Shown in pieces: positions 8,242-15,475 of a stretch of DNA of 40,797 nt. The notes below the pieces were generated by a model. That model was not told the DNA's origin. It saw only the letters and a program-made list of their open reading frames with translations, and did no database searches. The number at the start of each line of letters is the position of its first letter. Position 1 is the first letter of the stretch. This stretch comes from Paracoccaceae bacterium (GTDB taxonomy: Bacteria > Pseudomonadota > Alphaproteobacteria > Rhodobacterales > Rhodobacteraceae), in NCBI GenBank assembly GCA_024226455.1, contig JAAELR010000120.1, positions 1 through 40,797 on the forward strand. Reading direction: 5' to 3'. A program made the position numbers and the translations under genes.

Positions 8242-8811
8242 CTAGTCAAACTTGATCATGTCGCGCCCAAAGCCGCGGAACCTGCCGGTCAGAAGGCGGC
8301 TGAGCGTGTCGAATATGATATCGCCCGAAGGCGCGCAGCCGGGGATCTGATAGTCGATCTCTACCACTTCCGAACAGGCATAGACCTCGTCCAGCAAAAG
8401 CGGCAGCGCCGGGTCGTTGGGGATGTTGTGGGTGGTGTTGCGAATGTTGCGCCCGGAAATGAACGCCTCTTCGAGGCATTCGCGCAAGGGCTCGTCGGAA
8501 TGCATGATGGCGTTGCGCATCGCCGGCAGCCCGCCCATGATCGCGCATTGCCCCAGCGCGATCAGCACGTCGCAGTTGCGCCGGAAATCGCGCAGAACGT
8601 GCACGTTTTCCTCGTTGCAGCAGCCGCCCTCGATGATGCCGATATCGGCGCGGCGGGTGAACGACTTGATGTCGGTCAGCGGAGAGCGGTCGATCTCGAC
8701 CAGCTTCGTCAGCTCGATCAGCCGTTCATCCATGTCGAGGATCGCCATGTGGCAGCCGAAACAACCCGCCAGCGAGGCGGTTGCGATGCGGGCGCGTGGC
8801 GGCTCACTCAT
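8242..8811 (-). CDS. hoxY: NAD-reducing [NiFe] hydrogenase small subunit HoxY
   Basis: A 189-residue small subunit of the soluble hydrogenase type, without twin-arginine signal, so it is cytoplasmic. Cysteines suited to the proximal [4Fe-4S] cluster are in AGCFGCHMA (C17, C20), EGGCCNEEN (C64, C65), GQCA (C89) and PGCAPSG (C159). There is only room for one cluster, as is normal for HoxY, compared with three in membrane-bound uptake hydrogenases. ATG at 8811 overlaps the end of hoxU by eight bases. Confidence 0.96.
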   Translation of the reverse strand: MSEPPRARIATASLAGCFGCHMAILDMDERLIELTKLVEIDRSPLTDIKSFTRRADIGIIEGGCCNEENVHVLRDFRRNCDVLIALGQCAIMGGLPAMRNAIMHSDEPLRECLEEAFISGRNIRNTTHNIPNDPALPLLLDEVYACSEVVEIDYQIPGCAPSGDIIFDTLSRLLTGRFRGFGRDMIKFD

Positions 8812-9517
8812 GGCGCCGCTCCTCGATCTCGTGGCCGATCAGCCCCTTGTCGAATTCACGCTCGCCGATGGGCGTGGCGAAACCGACGCGTTTGCGGATG
8901 ATGCAGCCGACCGGGCAGACCTCTGGCGAGATGGCGAAGTCGGCGAGTTTGGCGTCGGTTCCGGCCAGATCTTCGGCACTTAGACCCACATGACGGTGGA
9001 TACCGCGGCCCACGTATCCGAACACGCCCTTGCCATCGACATCCTGGCTGGCGCGGATGCAGCGGCCGCAGGAAATGCAGCGGTTGCGGTCCAGCGCGAT
9101 GTCGGGGTGGCTGGCGTCAAGCGCCCGGCAGGGTTCGAGATAAGGGAACTTGGTGGGCGCGGTCATATCCAGCCGATAGGCCATGGCCTGCAGTTCGCAA
9201 TTGCCGCTGGCCTCGCAGATCGGGCACAGGTGATTGCCCTCGTGAAACAGCATCTCGACCAGATCCCGGCGCAGCTTGCCCAGATGAGGCGTCTCGTTCT
9301 CGACCTCTTGCCCGGCGGCGGCGGGCTGGGTGCAGGCCGAAACGCTGCGCCCGCCCGCTTTGACGGTGCAGACCCGGCACGAGCCCTGGTGCCGCAGCCC
9401 CTCATGATCGCACAGCCGGGGGATGTATATGCCTGCCTCGTCGGCGGCCTCCATGATGGTCTGGCCTTCGCGGGCGTCGATCTCGACCCCGTCGATGGTG
9501 AATCTGAACGCGGTCAC
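8804..9517 (-). CDS. hoxU: hydrogenase diaphorase subunit HoxU (NuoG-like Fe-S protein)
   Basis: A 237-residue electron-transfer subunit. It has an N-terminal plant-type [2Fe-2S] domain (C36, C47, C50, C62), then a His-Cys3 [4Fe-4S] site in HEGNHLCPICEASGNC (H96, C98, C101, C107), then a [4Fe-4S] ferredoxin-like segment with C147, C150, C153 and C201. This order is that of HoxU and of the N-terminus of NuoG, without the molybdopterin-like domain of full NuoG. Translation starts at a GTG (9517) in a GTGA overlap with the hoxF stop. It connects HoxF to HoxY. Confidence 0.95.
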   Translation of the reverse strand: MTAFRFTIDGVEIDAREGQTIMEAADEAGIYIPRLCDHEGLRHQGSCRVCTVKAGGRSVSACTQPAAAGQEVENETPHLGKLRRDLVEMLFHEGNHLCPICEASGNCELQAMAYRLDMTAPTKFPYLEPCRALDASHPDIALDRNRCISCGRCIRASQDVDGKGVFGYVGRGIHRHVGLSAEDLAGTDAKLADFAISPEVCPVGCIIRKRVGFATPIGEREFDKGLIGHEIEERRHE

Positions 9518-11460
9518 TCGGTGAAATCCCTATCGAAGATGTGGCTGCGCCGCCTGGCCAGCTTGCGCGCGCCGTCGATGGCCGACTGGATATCGAAGGT
9601 GTCGCGGATGCGGTCCCTGGTGGGCTTGACCATGGCGGAATAGACCAGCGGAAAGTTTTCCAGCGTCGAAAGGATCGGGTTGGGCGAGGTCATGCCAAGG
9701 CCGCAACGGCTGGTCTCGATGATCGTCGACGACAGGTCCCTGAGATAGTCGATGTCCCCGGGGTTGGCCTTGCCGTCGCGGAACTTGCCGATGGCCTTTT
9801 GCAGGAATACGTTGCCGACCCGGCAGGGGGTGCAGTAGCCGCAGCTTTCATGCACGAAGAACGACATGTAGTATTCGACGATCTCCAGGATATTGCGCCG
9901 GTGCGAGAACACCACCACCGCGCCGCCGGTGGCCAGGTCGTCGAAGCAGAGCCGCCGGTGAAAGGTGTCGCGGCCAATCATGGTGCCGCTGGGACCACCG
10001 ACCAGCACCGCCGCCGCGTCCTCTGCGCCGGCCATTTCCAGCAGTTCCTGCACGGTTTGGCCATAGGGCAACTCGTAGATACCCGGGTTGAGGCAATCGC
10101 CCGAGACGCTGAACAGCTTGGTGCCGTGGCTGCCCTGGCATCCCATGGCAGAGAACCACCTTGCGCCGCGGTCGAGGATGCGGGCGGCGTGGCAGAAGGT
10201 TTCTGCGTTGTTGACCACAGTCGGGAACCCCAGATAGCCGCGTGTCACCGGATAAGGCGGCCGGGTCTTGGGCTCGCCCGGCAACCCCTCGCAAGAGCTG
10301 ATCAGCGCGCCTTCCTCGCCGCAGATATAAGCCCCGGCACCCATTTGCAGACGGATGTCGAAATCGAACCCGTCGGCGCCGAGAATCGCCTTGCCCAACA
10401 GCCCCCGCGCGCGGCGGTCGGCCAGCACCGCCTCTATGTGGTCGCGCAAATAGACGTATTCGCCGCGCAGATAGACAATGCCTTGGGACGCGCCCACGGC
10501 GCGCGCGGCTATGGTCATGCCCTCGATCAGCAGATGGGGGCGCTCGGTCAGCAATACCCGATCCTTGAAGGTTCCCGGCTCGCCCTCGTCGGCGTTGCAG
10601 ATGACAAAGCGGCGTTCGGCCTGCTCGGTCGCCGCCATCCGCCATTTTCGCCCGGTGGTGAACCCGGCCCCGCCACAGCCCCGCAGCCCGCTCGCCTCGA
10701 CCGTGTCGATGATCTGTGGCGGGCTGAGGTCCAGCCCATTGCGCAGCCCCGCATCGGCCGCAACCGGGCCAAGCAAGACCGCGCCGGCGTGACGGATGTT
10801 GTTTTCGACCATGCGTTCGGCACGTTCATGGGGCGACAGGTCACCGAACCGTTGCGACACCAGATCTTCGGGCGATTGGCCGGCCTTCAGTGCTTCGGCG
10901 ATCCGGCTGGCCTTTTGTGGTGTCAGCGCGGTCAGGACCACGTCGCCCACCATCGCCGCCGGCGCCTGGTCGCACAGCCCGATGCAGGGCGTGAATTCCA
11001 GCGAGAAGGCGCCGTTTGCCGAGGTTCCCCCGACCTTGATCCCCAGACCGGTCTCAAAGGCCTCGGTGATCGCCCCGAGCCCGGAAAACCGGTCGATGAT
11101 ATCGTCGCACAGCCGGATCGTCACCCGCCCCCGCAAAGAAAGCGACAGGAAGGAATAGAAACTGGCAACACCCTCGACCGCGATCGGCGTCAGACCGGTC
11201 AGGTCTGCTATCACCCGCATGGCCTGGGGCGAAATCCAGCAATACCGCTCTTGAACCTGACGCAAGATGTCCAGCATGCGGTGCGGATCATTGTCGAATC
11301 CACCGCATATCTCTGCAACCGCAGCGGTTTCAGAAGTGTGGGTTTGCAACGTCAACGAATCAATCCCGTTCGGTTCTTCATGCAAGGCGGCAAACCACTC
11401 TGCGCCGGGGTCAAACCCGGTTCTGGTGATATCATTGCCATTCGGCGCATCCGCGACCAC
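9514..11460 (-). CDS. hoxF: hydrogenase diaphorase subunit HoxF with NuoE-like N-terminal domain
   Basis: A 648-residue NADH-binding flavoprotein, first gene of the operon. Residues about 55-190 form a NuoE-like thioredoxin-fold domain, so no separate hoxE is needed. Its cluster site has C118, C159 and C163, but the expected second cysteine (C-x4-C) is D123. The NuoF part has the FMN loop GLRGCGGAGFTTGRKW (258-273), the NADH loop GAGAYICGEEGAL (374-386) and the [4Fe-4S] ligands C540, C543, C546 and C586. The start used is a GTG at 11460; homology only begins near residue 50, and the upstream promoter geometry suggests the true start could be a TTG further in (for example 11385). Confidence is high in family, moderate in start. 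Confidence 0.93.
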   Translation of the reverse strand: MVADAPNGNDITRTGFDPGAEWFAALHEEPNGIDSLTLQTHTSETAAVAEICGGFDNDPHRMLDILRQVQERYCWISPQAMRVIADLTGLTPIAVEGVASFYSFLSLSLRGRVTIRLCDDIIDRFSGLGAITEAFETGLGIKVGGTSANGAFSLEFTPCIGLCDQAPAAMVGDVVLTALTPQKASRIAEALKAGQSPEDLVSQRFGDLSPHERAERMVENNIRHAGAVLLGPVAADAGLRNGLDLSPPQIIDTVEASGLRGCGGAGFTTGRKWRMAATEQAERRFVICNADEGEPGTFKDRVLLTERPHLLIEGMTIAARAVGASQGIVYLRGEYVYLRDHIEAVLADRRARGLLGKAILGADGFDFDIRLQMGAGAYICGEEGALISSCEGLPGEPKTRPPYPVTRGYLGFPTVVNNAETFCHAARILDRGARWFSAMGCQGSHGTKLFSVSGDCLNPGIYELPYGQTVQELLEMAGAEDAAAVLVGGPSGTMIGRDTFHRRLCFDDLATGGAVVVFSHRRNILEIVEYYMSFFVHESCGYCTPCRVGNVFLQKAIGKFRDGKANPGDIDYLRDLSSTIIETSRCGLGMTSPNPILSTLENFPLVYSAMVKPTRDRIRDTFDIQSAIDGARKLARRRSHIFDRDFTE

Positions 11461-11487
11461 AACCTAGCACCTGTACGTCGGGTAACC
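11461..11487 (-). promoter_or_regulatory. candidate -10 region of the hox operon
   Basis: On the minus strand TAGGTT (11466-11461) lies 21 bases beyond the FNR-type box. If FNR acts from a class II site centred at -41.5, transcription would start near 11453 and this hexamer falls at about -13 to -8. The match to TATAAT is weak, and the implied start lies inside the longest hoxF frame, so this is a tentative call. Confidence 0.3.
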
Positions 11488-11501
11488 TTGATAGAGGTCA
11501 A
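11488..11501. promoter_or_regulatory. FNR/FnrL-type box between the hox operon and the acyl-CoA synthetase gene
   Basis: The sequence TTGATAGAGGTCAA matches the FNR consensus TTGAT-N4-ATCAA at nine of ten fixed positions. It is the only such site noticed in the intergenic regions of this window, and lies between two divergent operons whose products (H2/NADH exchange, pyruvate oxidation, acetate formation) suit anaerobic induction. It is centred 34.5 bases upstream of the hoxF GTG and 102.5 bases upstream of the synthetase ATG. Confidence 0.6.
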
Positions 11502-11539
11502 GGCGCCTAGACGTGGGCCGGGGCAACAAGCGGTCCGGA

Positions 11540-11575
11540 GTGTCAGGCCGCCCACGGCCTGACACGTTTTCTTAC
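11540..11575 (+). terminator. terminator-like hairpin in the leader of the acyl-CoA synthetase gene
   Basis: A perfect 11-bp stem GTGTCAGGCCG / CGGCCTGACAC (11540-11550 and 11555-11565) with loop CCCA is followed by GTTTTCTT. This is a complete intrinsic terminator reading rightward, yet the upstream gene is divergent, so no plus-strand gene ends here. It sits 22-57 bases before the synthetase ATG and may attenuate that gene or block stray transcription out of the hox promoter region. Confidence 0.7.
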
Positions 11576-11596
11576 AAAAAATCAGGAACAGTCCGA

Positions 11597-14278
11597 ATGG
11601 ACCGCAGCCAGCTCGATCTCATGTTCAATCCCCGCTCGGTCGCGGTGTTCGGGGCCAGCGAAAAACCCGCCAGCGTCGGCACCCGGGTGTTCGCCAAGCT
11701 GGTCTCCGGCGACTTCAAGGGGCCGATGGTTCCGATCAATCCCAAATACAAAGAGGTGCTGGGAAGGGCCTGCTTTGCGACGCTGGAAAAAGCGGATACA
11801 GAGATCGACCTTGCCGTCATCGCCACGCCGGCGAAAACCGTGCCCGGCATCGTCCAGCAATGCGCCGAGGCCGGCACCCGCAACGCCATCGTGCTGTCGG
11901 CCGGGTTCGGCGAGGCGGGCACACCAGGCCAGAACCTGGCCAAAAAGCTGCGCGACACAGCGCGGCGCGGCAACGTGCGGCTGATCGGGCCGAACTGCGT
12001 CGGTCTGGTGCGGCCCTGGATCGGGCTTGACGCGACGTTTCTGCGCGCCACCACGCCCAAAGGCCAACTGGCGCTGATCTCTCAATCCGGCGCGCTGTGC
12101 TCGGCCATCGCCGACTGGGCCGAGCCGCATCATCTGGGCTTTTCGGCGCTGGTGAGCCTGGGCAACTCGCTGGATATCGATTTCGGCGACGTGATGCAGT
12201 TTCTGGCCACCGACCCAAAGACCAGCGCGATCCTGCTATATGCCGAGGGAGTGCGCGACGCGCCGTCTTTCATCTCTGCGCTGCGCGGGGCTGCGCGCTC
12301 AAAGCCGGTGGTAGTACTGAAGACCGGGCGCCACATTCAGGGCTCGAAGGCCGCGCACACCCATACCGGGGCGCTGATTGGCGACGACGCGGTGTTTGAC
12401 GCAGCCCTCAGCCGGGCCGGGGCGGTGCGGGCAAAGACCTTTGGCCAGCTCTTCGCCGCCGCCGAGATACTGTCGGCCAACATGCGGGCCCGGGGCAACC
12501 GGCTGGGGATCATCACCAACGGCGGTGGCGCGGGGGTTCTGGCCGCCGACCGGTCCGGCGATCTGACCATCGAACTGCCCCAGCCTGCGAAAGAGACGCT
12601 GGCGGCACTCGACAAGTCGCTTGCCGCCCATTGGTCAAAGGCCAATCCGATCGACGTGCTGGGCGATGCAACGCCAAAGCAATACGGCGCCGCCATGAAA
12701 GCCGCGCTGGCGGATCCGGGGTTCGACGGCGTTCTGGTAATGCTGACCCCGCAGGCCATGACCGAAGCGACGGCGGCGGCACAGGCCGTGATCGACGCCA
12801 TCCCGCCGCGCAACCGCAAGCCGGTGCTGGCCTGCTGGATGGGCGAAACCGCCGTGGCAGAAGGGCGCAAGCTGCTGTCGGCCAGCGGCATTCCGGATTT
12901 CACCACGCCCGAACGCGCGGTCGAGGCGTTTTCCTACCTCGCCCAGCACAACCGCAACCGGCATCTGGCGCTGGAAACCCCGGGGCCGCTGTCGGATGGC
13001 GACGCCCACAACATCGAGGGCGCCCGGATGATCGTCAACGCCGCCCTGGCCGAAGGGCGCGGCATGCTGTCGGACACCGAGTCGAAGGCGATCCTGCGGG
13101 CCTTCGGCATTCCGATCAACATCACACTCGAAGCCGACGACGCCGATGACGCGCTGGTGGCGGCCCAGACCGTGGGTTTTCCGGTGGCGATGAAGATCAA
13201 TTCGCCGCAGATCCCGCATAAATCCGACGTCGGCGGCGTCCGGATCGGCATCATGAATTCCGCCGACGCGAAACTGGCGTTCCGCGAGATCACCGATCAG
13301 GCCCACGCCGCGCGCCCCGATGCAGAGATCCTCGGCGTCACGGTAGAGGCGATGGCGCATGTCGAGGATGCCCGCGAACTGGTCATAGGCGCCAGCCGCG
13401 ACCCGATTTTCGGACCCGCCATCCTGTTCGGCGCCGGCGGCACCATGGTCGAGATATTGCGCGACAGCGCTGTTTCGCTGCCGCCGCTAAACGCGGTTCT
13501 GGCCCGCCGGCTGATCAACCGCACCAGGGTTTCGCGGCTGCTCGACGCCTTCCGCGACCGGCCCGCCGTCGACCATGACGCGGTGATCGACGTGCTGCTG
13601 CGGGTGTCGGACATGGTCTGCGAACTGCCCGAGATCACCGAGTTGGACATCAACCCGCTCTTTGCCGGGCCCGATGGCGTGATCGCGGTCGACGCACGCA
13701 TCGCCATCGCCCGGCCGCCGGCCAAGGATGGCCCCTACGACCACGTCGCGATCCACCCCTATCCACGGCATCTTGTGGCCCGCCACCACCTGTCGGACGG
13801 CACCCCGCTGACCATCCGTCCGATCCGCCCCGAGGACGCCGAAAGCGAGGCCAGCTTCGTGCGCGAGCTTTCGCCCGAGGCCAAGCGGTTCCGCTTTATG
13901 GGCGCGATGAACGAGCTTAGCCCGGAAATGCTGGTACGCTTCACCCAGATCGACTATCGCCGCGAAATGGCGCTGGTGGCGATGACCGACAATTGTGGTT
14001 CTGCGCAACAGGTCGGCGTCGCGCGCTATGTGATCAACCCCGACAACACCTCTTGCGAGTTCGCCATCGTGGTGTCGGACCGGGTGCAACACCAGGGCAT
14101 CGGCACCCGGCTGATGAAGGCCCTGATGGAGGCGGCGCGTGATCACGGGCTGACCAGGATCGAGGGAACCGTCCTGAAAAACAACGCCCACATGCTGGAA
14201 CTCATGGACGAGCTGGGGTTCTCGGAGCGTCTCGACCCGGAAGACCGGGGCGTGATGCTTGTCGACCGCTGGCTATAG
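11597..14278 (+). CDS. ADP-forming acyl/acetyl-CoA synthetase fused to a GNAT acetyltransferase
   Basis: An 893-residue multidomain protein: CoA-binding Rossmann domain (about 1-135, beginning MFNPRSVAVFGASEKPASVG), succinyl-CoA synthetase-like domains (about 150-460), ATP-grasp domain (about 490-710, with AMKINSPQIPHKSDVGGV), and a C-terminal GNAT domain (about 735-893, with acetyl-CoA loop VQHQGIGTRLMKAL). H256 in AAHTHTGALIG sits where the phospho-histidine of ADP-forming acetyl-CoA synthetases is found (His257 in the Pyrococcus alpha subunit); protein acetyltransferases of the Pat type usually lose it. The protein may therefore both make acetate plus ATP from acetyl-CoA and acetylate lysines. 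ATG 11597 is preceded by AGGAA; longer frames would start inside the leader hairpin. Confidence 0.9.
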   Translation: MDRSQLDLMFNPRSVAVFGASEKPASVGTRVFAKLVSGDFKGPMVPINPKYKEVLGRACFATLEKADTEIDLAVIATPAKTVPGIVQQCAEAGTRNAIVLSAGFGEAGTPGQNLAKKLRDTARRGNVRLIGPNCVGLVRPWIGLDATFLRATTPKGQLALISQSGALCSAIADWAEPHHLGFSALVSLGNSLDIDFGDVMQFLATDPKTSAILLYAEGVRDAPSFISALRGAARSKPVVVLKTGRHIQGSKAAHTHTGALIGDDAVFDAALSRAGAVRAKTFGQLFAAAEILSANMRARGNRLGIITNGGGAGVLAADRSGDLTIELPQPAKETLAALDKSLAAHWSKANPIDVLGDATPKQYGAAMKAALADPGFDGVLVMLTPQAMTEATAAAQAVIDAIPPRNRKPVLACWMGETAVAEGRKLLSASGIPDFTTPERAVEAFSYLAQHNRNRHLALETPGPLSDGDAHNIEGARMIVNAALAEGRGMLSDTESKAILRAFGIPINITLEADDADDALVAAQTVGFPVAMKINSPQIPHKSDVGGVRIGIMNSADAKLAFREITDQAHAARPDAEILGVTVEAMAHVEDARELVIGASRDPIFGPAILFGAGGTMVEILRDSAVSLPPLNAVLARRLINRTRVSRLLDAFRDRPAVDHDAVIDVLLRVSDMVCELPEITELDINPLFAGPDGVIAVDARIAIARPPAKDGPYDHVAIHPYPRHLVARHHLSDGTPLTIRPIRPEDAESEASFVRELSPEAKRFRFMGAMNELSPEMLVRFTQIDYRREMALVAMTDNCGSAQQVGVARYVINPDNTSCEFAIVVSDRVQHQGIGTRLMKALMEAARDHGLTRIEGTVLKNNAHMLELMDELGFSERLDPEDRGVMLVDRWL

Positions 14279-14288
14279 GAGCCACACC

Positions 14289-15206
14289 ATGCTTGCATAT
14301 ATCTCGCACCCCGACTGTCTGCGCCACGACACAGGATCCCTGCACCCGGACACCAGGCAAAGGCTGGATGCGATCCAGAACCAGCTGATCATGTCGGGGC
14401 TCGATTTCGTGCTTCGCCACCACGACGCGCCCAAGGCCACCCGCGACCAGCTGATCCGGGCCCATGACCAGGCCTATGTCGACCGGGTTTTCGCCATGGC
14501 TCCGACCGAAGGCTCGGTCGAGATCGACGGCGACACGGTGATGTCGCCCGGCACGCTCGACGCCGCGCTGCGTTCTGCCGGGGCCGGGGTTCTGGGTGTC
14601 GATCTGATCATGAAGGCTTCGGCCGATCCGGTGTTTTGCGGCATCCGCCCGCCGGGTCATCACGCGGAACGGGGCAAAGCCATGGGGTTTTGCCTGTTCA
14701 ACAATGTCGCCGTAGCCGCCGCGCACGCGCTGGAGACGCACGGGCTGAGCCGCGTCGCCATCGTCGACTTCGACGTGCATCACGGCAACGGCACCGAAGA
14801 CATCTTCGCGGGCGATCCGCGGGTGCTGTTCTGCTCGTCCTTCCAGCATCCCTTCTATCCCTTCACCGGCCACGGGTCGGACACCGAGAACCTGGTCGAT
14901 GTCCCGCTGCCCTCTGGCACCGGCGGCGACGAGTTTCGCGCCGCCATCGCCGAACACTGGCTTCCCGCGCTCGACCGGTTCCAGCCGGAGTTCCTGTTCG
15001 TCTCTGCCGGTTTCGATGCCCATGTTCTGGACGACATGTCCGGGCTTGCCCTGTCCGAGGCCGATTACGCCTGGCTTACAACGGCCCTGCACGACATCGC
15101 CAAGGCCCACGCACAGGGCCGGTTCCTGTCGATGCTCGAAGGCGGATATGAGCCCGGCGCGCTGGCCCGCAGCGTGGTCAGCCACCTCAACACGCTGCTC
15201 GGCTAA
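14289..15206 (+). CDS. histone deacetylase family (AcuC/HDAC-like) deacetylase
   Basis: A 305-residue zinc amidohydrolase. The active site is complete: PPGHHAERGKAMGFC with the paired histidines, DFDVHHGNG with the Asp and His zinc ligands, SAGFDAH with the second Asp, and EGGYEPGAL with the transition-state tyrosine. Such proteins remove acetyl groups from lysine or from acetylpolyamines. It lies ten bases after the synthetase/GNAT gene with AGGAG before its ATG, so the two are co-expressed. That pairing suggests a lysine acetylation/deacetylation switch on the synthetase or other local enzymes, as seen with PatA/AcuC; an acetylpolyamine substrate is the alternative. Confidence 0.9.
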   Translation: MLAYISHPDCLRHDTGSLHPDTRQRLDAIQNQLIMSGLDFVLRHHDAPKATRDQLIRAHDQAYVDRVFAMAPTEGSVEIDGDTVMSPGTLDAALRSAGAGVLGVDLIMKASADPVFCGIRPPGHHAERGKAMGFCLFNNVAVAAAHALETHGLSRVAIVDFDVHHGNGTEDIFAGDPRVLFCSSFQHPFYPFTGHGSDTENLVDVPLPSGTGGDEFRAAIAEHWLPALDRFQPEFLFVSAGFDAHVLDDMSGLALSEADYAWLTTALHDIAKAHAQGRFLSMLEGGYEPGALARSVVSHLNTLLG

Positions 15207-15396
15207 CCCCGCGGGGGGGCAGGGCCAGATGATGAGCAACAGAGCAAACCCGTAGGCCCGGTGCCTGATCGAATTGGATCTTCCGGCAACCGAGAGGTTG
15301 ACGTGGCCGCATGTCCTGACCGCAGCACCGGATGACCAACAACAGGACCGCCAAGGCGATCAGCGCCCATGCCGCCGATTTCGTCTGGCGCACCAC
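15187..15396 (-). CDS. possible small membrane protein, uncertain
   Basis: A 69-codon minus-strand frame starting at a GTG (15396) has one plausible membrane segment, AAWALIALAVLLLVI, near its N-terminus and then a basic, cysteine-containing tail. It overlaps the end of the deacetylase gene by 20 bases. A G-rich stretch precedes the GTG but is part of a GC hairpin. No family is recognised, and GC-rich antisense frames often look like this by chance, so it may not be a gene. Confidence 0.18.
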   Translation of the reverse strand: MVRQTKSAAWALIALAVLLLVIRCCGQDMRPRQPLGCRKIQFDQAPGLRVCSVAHHLALPPRGVSRAAC

Positions 15397-15415
15397 CCCG
15401 GCCCCCCGGGGTTTG
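15396..15415 (+). terminator. possible terminator after the deacetylase operon
   Basis: The dyad CCCCGG (15396-15401) and CCGGGG (15406-15411), loop CCCC, is followed by TTTG. It lies 190 bases after the deacetylase stop and before the MFS gene. The stem is short and the T-tract poor. Confidence 0.3.
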
Positions 15416-15475
15416 TAACTTGGACCTTTACACCCTGCCAAGGGTCAACAGGCGAAATCGCGGCCACCGGGACAG

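Noticed and set aside
9541-11562. A 673-codon plus-strand frame opposite hoxF
   Set aside because: It mirrors hoxF codon by codon and shows no family features.
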